Under the pieces are notes generated by a model. That model had not been told where the DNA came from. It saw only the letters and a program-made list of their open reading frames with translations, and did no database searches. From Crossaster papposus (taxonomy: Eukaryota > Echinodermata > Asteroidea > Velatida > Solasteridae): a DNA stretch of 64,000 nucleotides. The stretch lies in the NCBI GenBank assembly GCA_037893245.1, contig JBAIAA010000020.1, forward strand, positions 372,001 to 436,000. The letters run 5' to 3'. A program made the translations under genes and the position numbers. Of the stretch, positions 34,993 through 49,600 are shown in pieces. Position 1 is the first letter of the stretch; the number at the start of each line of letters is the position of its first letter.

Positions 34993-37423
34993 CTCTTTTC
35001 AATGGGACTTGAATTAGGCAGGTGCACCCTATAGGGTGCACCACCCTAATTGTAAGGAACATTTCTACGCTAGCTCATTTGCATTAAAAGTGCCCCCACA
35101 ATTTCTTTTGAAAACGGATGCCGTTTGGTGAAAGAAATGGTGGGATTGTGTAAATATAGCATAGGATCAACTCCCTGGTTTTTGAGCTTCAATCTGAGGG
35201 CAGACTTGACAAAATTACGGTTGAAAAATGGGTCCTAATTGCCCTAGAACGTGGAGGGATGCCATTTGTTAAATGGCTGCTTGCAGGCTCGGGAAGTATC
35301 ACTTTTCGGGAGGTGTGTTTCTTTCGGTGTGAATATTAAAAAATGTAATTGGCTAACCTACTAAAAATTGAAAAGAAATGGAAAGATAAAGACCAAGACA
35401 ATAATCTGATTGTTGTTTGAGAAACCCCAGTGATGTCGGTGTGCAAGAAACTTGGTCGTGAACATTGTTGATTTTACACCGTTTTCAATGGGACTTGAAT
35501 TAGGCAGGTGCACCCTATAGGGTGCACCACCCTAATTGTAAGGAACATTTCTACGCTAGCTCATTTGCATTAAAAGTGCCCCCACAATTTCTTTTGAAAA
35601 CGGATGCCGTTTGGTGAAAGAAATGGTGGGATTGTGTAAATATAGCAAAGGATCAACTCCCTGGTTTTTGAGCTTCAATCTGAGGGCAGACTTGACAAAA
35701 TTACGGTTGAAAAATGGGTCCTAATTGCCCTAGAACGTGGAGGGATGCCATTTGTAAAATGGCTGCTTGCAGGCTCGGGAAGTATCACTTTTCGGGAGGT
35801 GTGTTTCTTTCGGTGTGAATATTAAAAAATGTAATTGGCTAACCTACTAAAAATTGAAAAGAAATGGAAAGATAAAGACCAAGACAATAATCTGATTGTT
35901 GTTTGAGAAACCCCAGTGATGTCGGTGTGCAAGAAACTTGGTCGTGAACATTGTTGATTTTACACTCTTTTCAATGGGACTTGAATTAGGCAGGTGCACC
36001 CTATAGGGTGCACCACCCTAATTGTAAGGAACATTTCTACGCTAGCTCATTTGCATTAAAAGTGCCCCCACAATTTCTTTTGAAAACGGATGCCGTTTGG
36101 TGAAAGAAATGGTGGGATTGTGTAAATATAGCATTGGATCAACTCCCTGGTTTTTGAGCTTCAATCCGAGGGCAGACTTGACAAAATTACGGTTGAAAAA
36201 TGGGTCCTAATTGCCCTAGAACGTGGAGGGATGCCATTTGTAAAATGGCTGCTTGCAGGCTCGGGAAGTATCACTTTTCGGGAGGTGTGTTTCTTTCGGT
36301 GTGAATATTAAAAAATGTAATTGGCTAACCTACTAAAAATTGAAAAGAAATGGAAAGATAAAGACCAAGACAATAATCTGATTGTTGTTTGAGAAACCCC
36401 AGTGATGTCGGTGTGCAAGAAACTTGGTCGTGAACATTGTTGATTTTACACCGTTTTCAATGGGACTTGAATTAGGCAGGTGCACCCTATAGGGTGCACC
36501 ACCCTAATTGTAAGGAGAATTTCTACGCGAGCTCATTTGCATGAAATGTGCCCCCACAATTTCTTTTGAAAACGGATGCCGTTTGGTGAAAGAAATGGTG
36601 GGATTGTGTAAATATAGCATAGGATCAACTCCCTGGTTTTTGAGCTTCAATCTGAGGGCAGACTTGACAAAATTACGGTTGAAAAATGGGTCCTAATTGC
36701 CCTAGAACGTGGAGGGATGCCATTTGTAAAATGGCTGCTTGCAGGCTCGGGAAGTATCACTTTTCGGGAGGTGAGTTTCTTTCGGTGTGAATATAAAAAA
36801 ATGTAATTGGCTAACCTACTACAAATTGAAAAGAAATGGAAAGATAAAGACCAAGACAATAATCTGATTGTTGTTTGAGAAACCCCAGTGATGTCGGTGT
36901 GCAAGAAGCTTGGTCGTGAACATTGTTGATTTTACACTCTTTTCAATGGGACTTGAATTAGGCAGGTGCACCCTATAGGGTGCACCACCCTAATTGTAAG
37001 GAACATTTCTACGCTAGCTCATTTGCATTAAAAGTGCCCCCACAATTTCTTTTGAAAACGGATGCCGTTTGGTGAAAGAAATGGTGGGATTGTGTAAATA
37101 TAGCATTGGATCAACTCCCTGGTTTTTGAGCTTCAATCCGAGGGCAGACTTGACAAAATTACGGTTGAAAAATGGGTCCTAATTGCCCTAGAACGTGGAG
37201 GGATGCCATTTGTAAAATGGCTGCTTGCAGGCTCGGGAAGTATCACTTTTCGGGAGGTGTGTTTGTTTCGGTGTGAATATTAAAAAATGTAAATGGCTAA
37301 CCTACTAAAAATTGCAAAAAAAATGGAAAGATAAAGACCAAGACAATAATCTGATTGTTGTTTGAGAAACCCCAGTGATGTCGGTGTGCAAGAAACTTGG
37401 TCGTGAACATTGTTGATTTTACA
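34993..37423 (+). repeat. Pentamer of B-rich type, copy 1 (2,431 bp)
   Basis: Order: B copy starting CTC (34,993, private TTTGTTAAATGG), CCG-start front B copy with A at 170 (AGCAAAGG, 35,479), CTC-start copy with T at 171 (35,965), front A / rear A copy with C at 333 (36,451), CTC-start copy with T at 171 (36,937). The last has a 1-bp insertion and several private changes. The same order follows immediately from 37,424. Confidence 0.85.
36937..37423 (+). repeat. 487-bp monomer with an insertion and clustered private changes
   Basis: Within about 60 bases this copy has GTTTGTTTC for GTTTCTTTC near 37,265, AAATGGCTAA for AATTGGCTAA near 37,292, and an altered A-rich stretch after ATTG: a C at 37,315 followed by eight A, where other copies have AAAAGAAA. 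Net gain is one base. The rest of the copy is a normal CTC-start B monomer. The concentration of changes in one spot is unusual for this array. Confidence 0.85.
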
Positions 37424-39600
37424 CTCTTTTCAATGGGACTTGAATTAGGCAGGTGCACCCTATAGGGTGCACCACCCTAATTGTAAGGAACATTTCTACG
37501 CTAGCTCATTTGCATTAAAAGTGCCCCCACAATTTCTTTTGAAAACGGATGCCGTTTGGTGAAAGAAATGGTGGGATTGTGTAAATATAGCATAGGATCA
37601 ACTCCCTGGTTTTTGAGCTTCAATCTGAGGGCAGACTTGACAAAATTACGGTTGAAAAATGGGTCCTAATTGCCCTAGAACGTGGAGGGATGCCATTTGT
37701 AAAATGGCTGCTTGCAGGCTCGGGAAGTATCACTTTTCGGGAGGTGTGTTTCTTTCGGTGTGAATATTAAAAAATGTAATTGGCTAACCTACTAAAAATT
37801 GAAAAGAAATGGAAAGATAAAGACCAAGACAATAATCTGATTGTTGTTTGAGAAACCCCAGTGATGTCGGTGTGCAAGAAACTTGGTCGTGAACATTGTT
37901 GATTTTACACCGTTTTCAATGGGACTTGAATTAGGCAGGTGCACCCTATAGGGTGCACCACCCTAATTGTAAGGAACATTTCTACGCTAGCTCATTTGCA
38001 TTAAAAGTGCCCCCACAATTTCTTTTGAAAACGGATGCCGTTTGGTGAAAGAAATGGTGGGATTGTGTAAATATAGCAAAGGATCAACTCCCTGGTTTTT
38101 AAGCTTCAATCTGAGGGCAGACTTGACAAAATTACGGTTGAAAAATGGGTCCTAATTGCCCTAGAACGTGGAGGGATGCCATTTGTAAAATGGCTGCTTG
38201 CAGGCTCGGGAAGTATCACTTTTCGGGAGGTGTGTTTCTTTCGGTGTGAATATTAAAAAATGTAATTGGCTAACCTACTAAAAATTGAAAAGAAATGGAA
38301 AGATAAAGACCAAGACAATAATCTGATTGTTGTTTGAGAAACCCCAGTGATGTCGGTGTGCAAGAAACTTGGTCGTGAACATTGTTGATTTTACACTCTT
38401 TTCAATGGGACTTGAATTAGGCAGGTGCACCCTATAGGGTGCACCACCCTAATTGTAAGGAACATTTCTACGCTAGCTCATTTGCATTAAAAGTGCCCCC
38501 ACAATTTCTTTTGAAAACGGATGCCGTTTGGTGAAAGAAATGGTGGGATTGTGTAAATATAGCATTGGATCAACTCCCTGGTTTTTGAGCTTCAATCCGA
38601 GGGCAGACTTGACAAAATTACGGTTGAAAAATGGGTCCTAATTGCCCTAGAACGTGGAGGGATGCCATTTGTAAAATGGCTGCTTGCAGGCTCGGGAAGT
38701 ATCACTTTTCGGGAGGTGTGTTTCTTTCGGTGTGAATATTAAAAAATGTAATTGGCTAACCTACTAAAAATTGAAAAGAAATGGAAAGATAAAGACCAAG
38801 ACAATAATCTGATTGTTGTTTGAGAAACCCCAGTGATGTCGGTGTGCAAGAAACTTGGTCGTGAACATTGTTGATTTTACACCGTTTTCAATGGGACTTG
38901 AATTAGGCAGGTGCACCCTATAGGGTGCACCACCCTAATTGTAAGGAGAATTTCTACGCGAGCTCATTTGCATGAAATGTGCCCCCACAATTTCTTTTGA
39001 AAACGGATGCCGTTTGGTGAAAGAAATGGTGGGATTGTGTAAATATAGCATAGGATCAACTCCCTGGTTTTTGAGCTTCAATCTGAGGGCAGACTTGACA
39101 AAATTACGGTTGAAAAATGGGTCCTAATTGCCCTAGAACGTGGAGGGATGCCATTTGTAAAATGGCTGCTTGCAGGCTCGGGAAGTATCACTTTTCGGGA
39201 GGTGAGTTTCTTTCGGTGTGAATATAAAAAAATGTAATTGGCTAACCTACTACAAATTGAAAAGAAATGGAAAGATAAAGACCAAGACAATAATCTGATT
39301 GTTGTTTGAGAAACCCCAGTGATGTCGGTGTGCAAGAAACTTGGTCGTGAACATTGTTGATTTTACACTCTTTTCAATGGGACTTGAATTAGGCAGGTGC
39401 ACCCTATAGGGTGCACCACCCTAATTGTAAGGAACATTTCTACGCTAGCTCATTTGCATTAAAAGTGCCCCCACAATTTCTTTTGAAAACGGATGCCGTT
39501 TGGTGAAAGAAATGGTGGGATTGTGTAAATATAGCATTGGATCAACTCCCTGGTTTTTGAGCTTCAATCCGAGGGCAGACTTGACAAAATTACGGTTGAA
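37424..39600 (+). repeat. Pentamer of B-rich type, copy 2
   Basis: This repeats the order of 34,993-37,423: CTC-start B, CCG-start with AGCAAAGG, CTC-start with T at 171, then the A copy with C at 333. The fifth monomer (39,368) has the matching front but switches to an A rear half, so the duplicated segment ends inside it and the end given is approximate. A private TTTTTAAGC replaces TTTTTGAGC near 38,101. Confidence 0.8.
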
Positions 39601-41797
39601 AAATGGGTCCTAATTGCCCTAGAACGTGGAGGGATGCCATTTGTAAAATGGCTGCTTGCAGGCTCGGGAAGTATCACTTTTCGGGAGGTGAGTTTCTTTT
39701 GGTGTGAATATAAAAAAATGTAATTGGCTAACCTACTACAAATTGAAAAGAAATGGAAAGATAAAGACCAAGACAATAATCTGATTGTTGTTTGAGAAAC
39801 CCCAGTGATGTCGGTGTGCAAGAAACTTGGTCGTGAACATTGTTGATTTTACACCGTTTTCAATGGGACTTGAATTAGGCAGGTGCACCCTATAGGGTGC
39901 ACCACCCTAATTGTAAGGAGAATTTCTACGCGAGCTCATTTGCATGAAATGTGCCCCCACAATTTCTTTTGAAAACGGATGCCGTTTGGTGAAAGAAATG
40001 GTGGGATTGTGTAAATATAGCATAGGATCAACTCCCTGGTTTTTGAGCTTCAATCTGAGGGCAGACTTGACAAAATTACGGTTGAAAAATAGGTCCTAAT
40101 TGCCCTAGAACGTGGAGGGATGCCATTTGTAAAATGGCTGCTTGCAGGCTCAGGAAGTATCACTTTTCGGGAGGTGAGTTTCTTTTGGTGTGAATATAAA
40201 AAAATGTAATTGGCTAACCTACTAAAAATTGAAAAGAAATGGAAAGATAAAGACCAAGACAATAATCTGATTGTTGTTTGAGAAACCCCAGTGATGTCGG
40301 TGTGCAAGAAACTTGGTCGTGAACATTGTTGATTTTACACCGTTTTCAATGGGACTTGAATTAGGCAGGTGCACCCTATAGGGTGCACCACCCTAATTGT
40401 AAGGATAATTTCTACGCGAGCTCATTTGCATGAAATGTGCCCCCACAATTTCTTTTGAAAACGGATGCCGTTTGGTGAAAGAAATGGTGGGATTGTGTAA
40501 ATATAGCATAGGATCAACTCCCTGGTTTTTGAGCTTCAATCTGAGGGCAGACTTGACAAAATTACGGTTGAAAAATGGGTCCTAATTGCCCTAGAACGTG
40601 GAGGGATGCCATTTGTAAAATGGCTGCTTGCAGGCTCGGGAAGTATCACTTTTCGGGAGGTGAGTTTCTTTTGGTGTGAATATAAAAAAATGTAATTGGC
40701 TAACCTACTAAAAATTGAAAAGAAATGGAAAGATAAAGACCAAGACAATAATCTGATTGTTGTTTGAGAAACCCCAGTGATGTCGGTGTGCAAGAAACTT
40801 GGTCGTGAACATTGTTGATTTTACACTCTTTTCAATGGGACTTGAATTAGGCAGGTGCACCCTATAGGGTGCACCACCCTAATTGTAAGGAGAATTTCTA
40901 CGCGAGCTCATTTGCATGAAATTTGCCCCCTCAATTTCTTTTGAAAACGGATGCCGTTTGGTGAAAGAAATGGTGGGATTGTGTAAATATAGCAAAGGAT
41001 CAACTCCCTGGTTTTTGAGCTTCAATCTGAGGGCAGACTTGACAAAATTACGGTTGAAAAATGGGTCCTAATTTCCCTAGAACGTGGAGGGATGCCATTT
41101 GTAAAATGGCTGCTTGTAGGCTCGGGAAGTATCACTTTTCGGGAGGTGTGTTTCTTTCGGTGTGAATATTAAAAAATGTAATTGGCTAACCTACTAAAAA
41201 TTGAAAAGAAATGAAAAGATAAAGACCAAGACAATAATCTGATTGTTGTTTGAGAAACCCCAGTGATGTCGGTGTGCAAGAAACTTGGTCGTGAACATTG
41301 TTGATTTTACACTCTTTTCAATGGGACTTGAATTAGGCAGGTGCACCCTATAGGGTGCACCACCCTAATTGTAAGGAACATTTCTACGCTAGCTCATTTG
41401 CATTAAAAGTGCCCCCACAATTTCTTTTGAAAACGGATGCCGTTTGGTGAAAGAAATGGTGGGATTGTGTAAATATAGCATTGGATCAACTCCCTGGTTT
41501 TTGAGCTTCAATCCGAGGGCAGACTTGACAAAATTACGGTTGAAAAATGGGTCCTAATTGCCCTAGAACGTGGAGGGATGCCATTTGTAAAATGGCTGCT
41601 TGCAGGCTCGGGAAGTATCACTTTTCGGGAGGTGTGTTTCTTTCGGTGTGAATATTAAAAAATGTAATTGGCTAACCTACTAAAAATTGAAAAGAAATGG
41701 AAAGATAAAGACCAAGACAATAATCTGATTGTTGTTTGAGAAACCCCAGTGATGTCGGTGTGCAAGAAACTTGGTGGTGAACATTGTTGATTTTACA

Positions 41798-44227
41798 CCG
41801 TTTTCAATGGGACTTGAATTAGGCAGGTGCACCCTATAGGGTGCACCACCCTAATTGTAAGGAGAATTTCTACGCGAGCTCATTTGCATGAAATGTGCCC
41901 CCACAATTTCTTTTGAAAACGGATGCCGTTTGGTGAAAGAAATGGTGGGATTGTGTAAATATAGCATAGGATCAACTCCCTGGTTTTTGAGCTTCAATCT
42001 GAGGGCAGACTTGACAAAATTACGGTTGAAAAATGGGTCCTAATTGCCCTAGAACGTGGAGGGATGCCATTTGTAAAATGGCTGCTTGCAGGCTCGGGAA
42101 GTATCACTTTTCGGGAGGTGAGTTTCTTTCGGTGTGAATATAACAAAATGTAATTGGCTAACCTACTACAAATTGAAAAGAAATGGAAAGATAAAGACCA
42201 AGACAATAATCTGATTGTTGTTTGAGAAACCCCAGTGATGTCGGTGTGCAAGAAACTTGGTCGTGAACATTGTTGATTTTACACTCTTTTCAATGGGACT
42301 TGAATTAGGCAGGTGCACCCTATAGGGTGCACCACCCTAATTGTAAGGAACATTTCTACGCTAGCTCATTTGCATTAAAAGTGCCCCCACAATTTCTTTT
42401 GAAAACGGATGCCGTTTGGTGAAAGAAATGGTGGGATTGTGTAAATATAGCATTGGATCAACTCCCTGGTTTTTGAGCTTCAATCCGAGGGCAGACTTGA
42501 CAAAATTACGGTTGAAAAATGGGTCCTAATTGCCCTAGAACGTGGAGGGATGCCATTTGTAAAATGGCTGCTTGCAGGCTCGGGAAGTATCACTTTTCGG
42601 GAGGTGAGTTTCTTTTGGTGTGAATATAAAAAAATGTAATTGGCTAACCTACTAAAAATTGAAAAGAAATGGAAAGATAAAGACCAAGACAATAATCTGA
42701 TTGTTGTTTGAGAAACCCCAGTGATGTCGGTGTGCAAGAAACTTGGTCGTGAACATTGTTGATTTTACACCGTTTTCAATGGGACTTGAATTAGGCAGGT
42801 GCACCCTATAGGGTGCACCACCCTAATTGTAAGGAGAATTTCTACGCGAGCTCATTTGCATGAAATGTGCCCCCACAATTTCTTTTGAAAACGGATGCCG
42901 TTTGGTGAAAGAAATGGTGGGATTGTGTAAATATAGCATAGGATCAACTCCCTGGTTTTTGAGCTTCAATCTGAGGGCAGACTTGACAAAATTACGGTTG
43001 AAAAATGGGTCCTAATTGCCCTAGAACGTGGAGGGATGCCATTTGTAAAATGGCTGCTTGCAGGCTCGGGAAGTATCACTTTTCGGGAGGTGAGTTTCTT
43101 TTGGTGTGAATATAAAAAAATGTAATTGGCTAACCTACTACAAATTGAAAAGAAATGGAAAGATAAAGACCAAGACAATAATCTGATTGTTGTTTGAGAA
43201 ACCCCAGTGATGTCGGTGTGCAAGAAACTTGGTCGTGAACATTGTTGATTTTACACCGTTTTCAATGGGACTTGAATTAGGCAGGTGCACCCTATAGGGT
43301 GCACCACCCTAATTGTAAGGAGAATTTCTACGCGAGCTCATTTGCATGAAATGTGCCACCACAATTTCTTTTGAAAACGGATGCCGTTTGATGAAAGAAA
43401 TGGTGGGATTGTGTAAATATAGCATAGGATCAACTCCCTGGTTTTTGAGCTTCAATCTGAGGGCAGACTTGACAAAATTACGGTTGAAAAATAGGTCCTA
43501 ATTGCCCTAGAACGTGGAGGGATGCCATTTGTAAAATGGCTGCTTGCAGGCTCGGGAAGTATCACTTTTCGGGAGGTGAGTTTCTTTTGGTGTGAATATA
43601 AAAAAATGTAATTGGCTAACCTACTAAAAATTGAAAAGAAATGGAAAGATAAAGACCAAGACAATAATCTGATTGTTGTTTGAGAAACCCCAGTGATGTC
43701 GGTGTGCAAGAAACTTGGTCGTGAACATTGTTGATTTTACACCGTTTTCAATGGGACTTGAATTAGGCAGGTGCACCCTATAGGGTGCACCACCCTAATT
43801 GTAAGGAGAATTTCTACGCGAGCTCATTTGCATGAAATGTGCCCCCACAATTTCTTTTGAAAACGGATGCCGTTTGGTGAAAGAAATGGTGGGATTGTGT
43901 AAATATAGCATAGGATCAACTCCCTGGTTTTTGAGCTTCAATCTGAGGGCAGACTTGACAAAATTACGGTTGAAAAATGGGTCCTAATTGCCCTAGAACG
44001 TGGAGGGATGCCATTTGTAAAATGGCTGCTTGCAGGCTCGGGAAGTATCACTTTTCGGGAGGTGAGTTTCTTTTGGTGTGAATATAAAAAAATGTAATTG
44101 GCTAACCTACTACAAATTGAAAAGAAATGGAAAGATAAAGACCAAGACAATAATCTGATTGTTGTTTGAGAAACCCCAGTGATGTCGGTGTGCAAGAAAC
44201 TTGGTCGTGAACATTGTTGATTTTACA
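41798..44227 (+). repeat. Pentamer with ATAACAAAATG marker, copy 1
   Basis: Five monomers: an A copy with ATAACAAAATG and C at 333 (41,798), a front B / rear A copy (42,284), A1 (42,770), an A2 copy with GTGCCACC and TTTGATG (43,256), and A1 (43,742). The two changes in the fourth monomer, near 43,357 and 43,391, recur 2,430 bp downstream. Confidence 0.88.
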
Positions 44228-46657
44228 CCGTTTTCAATGGGACTTGAATTAGGCAGGTGCACCCTATAGGGTGCACCACCCTAATTGTAAGGAGAATTTC
44301 TACGCGAGCTCATTTGCATGAAATGTGCCACCACAATTTCTTTTGAAAACGGATGCCGTTTGGTGAAAGAAATGGTGGGATTGTGTAAATATAGCATAGG
44401 ATCAACTCCCTGGTTTTTGAGCTTCAATCTGAGGGCAGACTTGACAAAATTACGGTTGAAAAATGGGTCCTAATTGCCCTAGAACGTGGAGGGATGCCAT
44501 TTGTAAAATGGCTGCTTGCAGGCTCGGGAAGTATCACTTTTCGGGAGGTGAGTTTCTTTCGGTGTGAATATAACAAAATGTAATTGGCTAACCTACTACA
44601 AATTGAAAAGAAATGGAAAGATAAAGACCAAGACAATAATCTGATTGTTGTTTGAGAAACCCCAGTGATGTCGGTGTGCAAGAAACTTGGTCGTGAACAT
44701 TGTTGATTTTACACTCTTTTCAATGGGACTTGAATTAGGCAGGTGCACCCTATAGGGTGCACCACCCTAATTGTAAGGAACATTTCTACGCTAGCTCATT
44801 TGCATTAAAAGTGCCCCCACAATTTCTTTTGAAAACGGATGCCGTTTGGTGAAAGAAATGGTGGGATTGTGTAAATATAGCATTGGATCAACTCCCTGGT
44901 TTTTGAGCTTCAATCCGAGGGCAGACTTGACAAAATTACGGTTGAAAAATGGGTCCTAATTGCCCTAGAACGTGGAGGGATGCCATTTGTAAAATGGCTG
45001 CTTGCAGGCTCGGGAAGTATCACTTTTCGGGAGGTGAGTTTCTTTTGGTGTGAATATAAAAAAATGTAATTGGCTAACCTACTAAAAATTGAAAAGAAAT
45101 GGAAAGATAAAGACCAAGACAATAATCTGATTGTTGTTTGAGAAACCCCAGTGATGTCGGTGTGCAAGAAACTTGGTCGTGAACATTGTTGATTTTACAC
45201 CGTTTTCAATGGGACTTGAATTAGGCAGGTGCACCCTATAGGGTGCACCACCCTAATTGTAAGGAGAATTTCTACGCGAGCTCATTTGCATGAAATGTGC
45301 CCCCACAATTTCTTTTGAAAACGGATGCCGTTTGGTGAAAGAAATGGTGGGATTGTGTAAATATAGCATAGGATCAACTCCCTGGTTTTTGAGCTTCAAT
45401 CTGAGGGCAGACTTGACAAAATTACGGTTGAAAAATGGGTCCTAATTGCCCTAGAACGTGGAGGGATGCCATTTGTAAAATGGCTGCTTGCAGGCTCGGG
45501 AAGTATCACTTTTCGGGAGGTGAGTTTCTTTTGGTGTGAATATAAAAAAATGTAATTGGCTAACCTACTACAAATTGAAAAGAAATGGAAAGATAAAGAC
45601 CAAGACAATAATCTGATTGTTGTTTGAGAAACCCCAGTGATGTCGGTGTGCAAGAAACTTGGTCGTGAACATTGTTGATTTTACACCGTTTTCAATGGGA
45701 CTTGAATTAGGCAGGTGCACCCTATAGGGTGCACCACCCTAATTGTAAGGAGAATTTCTACGCGAGCTCATTTGCATGAAATGTGCCACCACAATTTCTT
45801 TTGAAAACGGATGCCGTTTGATGAAAGAAATGGTGGGATTGTGTAAATATAGCATAGGATCAACTCCCTGGTTTTTGAGCTTCAATCTGAGGGCAGACTT
45901 GACAAAATTACGGTTGAAAAATAGGTCCTAATTGCCCTAGAACGTGGAGGGATGCCATTTGTAAAATGGCTGCTTGCAGGCTCGGGAAGTATCACTTTTC
46001 GGGAGGTGAGTTTCTTTTGGTGTGAATATAAAAAAATGTAATTGGCTAACCTACTAAAAATTGAAAAGAAATGGAAAGATAAAGACCAAGACAATAATCT
46101 GATTGTTGTTTGAGAAACCCCAGTGATGTCGGTGTGCAAGAAACTTGGTCGTGAACATTGTTGATTTTACACCGTTTTCAATGGGACTTGAATTAGGCAG
46201 GTGCACCCTATAGGGTGCACCACCCTAATTGTAAGGAGAATTTCTACGCGAGCTCATTTGCATGAAATGTGCCCCCACAATTTCTTTTGAAAACGGATGC
46301 CGTTTGGTGAAAGAAATGGTGGGATTGTGTAAATATAGCATAGGATCAACTCCCTGGTTTTTGAGCTTCAATCTGAGGGCAGACTTGACAAAATTACGGT
46401 TGAAAAATGGGTCCTAATTGCCCTAGAACGTGGAGGGATGCCATTTGTAAAATGGCTGCTTGCAGGCTCGGGAAGTATCACTTTTCGGGAGGTGAGTTTC
46501 TTTTGGTGTGAATATAAAAAAATGTAATTGGCTAACCTACTACAAATTGAAAAGAAATGGAAAGATAAAGACCAAGACAATAATCTGATTGTTGTTTGAG
46601 AAACCCCAGTGATGTCGGTGTGCAAGAAACTTGGTCGTGAACATTGTTGATTTTACA
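44228..46657 (+). repeat. Pentamer with ATAACAAAATG marker, copy 2
   Basis: Same order and markers as 41,798-44,227 at an offset of 2,430 bp. The first monomer additionally has GTGCCACC near 44,329, which the first copy lacks. GTGCCACC appears only in monomers between about 43.3 and 48.3 kb (43,256, 44,228, 45,686, 46,658 and 48,116), so it is a local marker of this amplification. Confidence 0.88.
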
Positions 46658-49600
46658 CCGTTTTCAATGGGACTTGAATTAGGCAGGTGCACCCTATAGG
46701 GTGCACCACCCTAATTGTAAGGAGAATTTCTACGCGAGCTCATTTGCATGAAATGTGCCACCACAATTTCTTTTGAAAACGGATGCCGTTTGGTGAAAGA
46801 AATGGTGGGATTGTGTAAATATAGCATAGGATCAACTCCCTGGTTTTTGAGCTTCAATCTGAGGGCAGACTTGACAAAATTACGGTTGAAAAATAGGTCC
46901 TAATTGCCCTAGAACGTGGAGGGATGCCATTTGTAAAATGGCTGCTTGCAGGCTCGGGAAGTATCACTTTTCGGGAGGTGAGTTTCTTTTGGTGTGAATA
47001 TAAAAAAATGTAATTGGCTAACCTACTAAAAATTGAAAAGAAATGGAAAGATAAAGACCAAGACAATAATCTGATTGTTGTTTGAGAAACCCCAGTGATG
47101 TCGGTGTGCAAGAAACTTGGTGGTGAACATTGTTGATTTTACACCGTTTTCAATGGGACTTGAATTAGGCAGGTGCACCCTATAGGGTGCACCACCCTAA
47201 TTGTAAGGAGAATTTCTACGCGAGCTCATTTGCATGAAATGTGCCCCCACAATTTCTTTTGAAAACGGATGCCGTTTGGTGAAAGAAATGGTGGGATTGT
47301 GTAAATATAGCATAGGATCAACTCCCTGGTTTTTGAGCTTCAATCTGAGGGCAGACTTGACAAAATTACGGTTGAAAAATGGGTCCTAATTGCCCTAGAA
47401 CGTGGAGGGATGCCATTTGTAAAATGGCTGCTTGCAGGCTCGGGAAGTATCACTTTTCGGGAGGTGAGTTTCTTTCGGTGTGAATATAAAAAAATGTAAT
47501 TGGCTAACCTACTAAAAATTGAAAAGAAATGGAAAGATAAAGACCAAGACAATAATCTGATTGTTGTTTGAGAAACCCCAGTGATGTCGGTGTGCAAGAA
47601 ACTTGGTCGTGAACATTGTTGATTTTACACCGTTTTCAATGGGACTTGAATTAGGCAGGTGCACCCTATAGGGTGCACCACCCTAATTGTAAGGAGAATT
47701 TCTACGCGAGCTCATTTGCATGAAATGTGCCCCCACAATTTCTTTTGAAAACGGATGCCGTTTGGTGAAAGAAATGGTGGGATTGTGTAAATATAGCATA
47801 GGATCAACTCCCTGGTTTTTGAGCTTCAATCTGAGGGCAGACTTGACAAAATTACGGTTGAAAAATGGGTCCTAATTGCCCTAGAACGTGGAGGGATGCC
47901 ATTTGTAAAATGGCTGCTTGCAGGCTCGGGAAGTATCACTTTTCGGGAGGTGAGTTTCTTTTGGTGTGAATATAAAAAAATGTAATTGGCTAACCTACTA
48001 CAAATTGAAAAGAAATGGAAAGATAAAGACCAAGACAATAATCTGATTGTTGTTTGAGAAACCCCAGTGATGTCGGTGTGCAAGAAACTTGGTCGTGAAC
48101 ATTGTTGATTTTACACCGTTTTCAATGGGACTTGAATTAGGCAGGTGCACCCTATAGGGTGCACCACCCTAATTGTAAGGAGAATTTCTACGCGAGCTCA
48201 TTTGCATGAAATGTGCCACCACAATTTCTTTTGAAAACGGATGCCGTTTGGTGAAAGAAATGGTGGGATTGTGTAAATATAGCATAGGATCAACTCCCTG
48301 GTTTTTGAGCTTCAATCTGAGGGCAGACTTGACAAAATTACGGTTGAAAAATGGGTCCTAATTGCCCTAGAACGTGGAGGGATGCCATTTGTAAAATGGC
48401 TGCTTGCAGGCTCGGGAAGTATCACTTTTCGGGAGGTGAGTTTCTTTTGGTGTGAATATAAAAAAATGTAATTGGCTAACCTACTAAAAATTGAAAAGAA
48501 ATGGAAAGATAAAGACCAAGACAATAATCTGATTGTTGTTTGAGAAACCCCAGTGATGTCGGTGTGCAAGAAACTTGGTGGTGAACATTGTTGATTTTAC
48601 ACCGTTTTCAATGGGACTTGAATTAGGCAGGTGCACCCTATAGGGTGCACCACCCTAATTGTAAGGAGAATTTCTACGCGAGCTCATTTGCATGAAATGT
48701 GCCCCCACAATTTCTTTTGAAAACGGATGCCGTTTGGTGAAAGAAATGGTGGGATTGTGTAAATATAGCATAGGATCAACTCCCTGGTTTTTGAGCTTCA
48801 ATCTGAGGGCAGACTTGACAAAATTACGGTTGAAAAATGGGTCCTAATTGCCCTAGAACGTGGAGGGATGCCATTTGTAAAATGGCTGCTTGCAGGCTCG
48901 GGAAGTATCACTTTTCGGGAGGTGAGTTTCTTTCGGTGTGAATATAAAAAAATGTAATTGGCTAACCTACTACAAATTAAAAAGAAATGGAAAGATAAAG
49001 ACCAAGACAATAATCTGATTGTTGTTTGAGAAACCCCAGTGATGTCGGTGTGCAAGAAACTTGGTCGTGAACATTGTTGATTTTACACTCTTTTCAATGG
49101 GACTTGAATTAGGCAGGTGCACCCTATAGGGTGCACCACCCTAATTGTAAGGAACATTTCTACGCTAGCTCATTTGCATTAAAAGTGCCCCCACAATTTC
49201 TTTTGAAAACGGATGCCGTTTGGTGAAAGAAATGGTGGGATTGTGTAAATATAGCATTGGATCAACTCCCTGGTTTTTGAGCTTCAATCCGAGGGCAGAC
49301 TTGACAAAATTACGGTTGAAAAATGGGTCCTAATTGCCCTAGAACGTGGAGGGATGCCATTTGTAAAATGGCTGCTTGCATGCTCGGGAAGTATCACTTT
49401 TCGGGAGGTGAGTTTCTTTCGGTGTGAATATAAAAAAATGTAATTGGCTAACCTACTACAAATTGAAAAGAAATGGAAAGATAAAGACCAAGACAATAAT
49501 CTGATTGTTGTTTGAGAAACCCCAGTGATGTCGGTGTGCAAGAAACTTGGTCGTGAACATTGTTGATTTTACACTCTTTTCAATGGGACTTGAATTAGGC

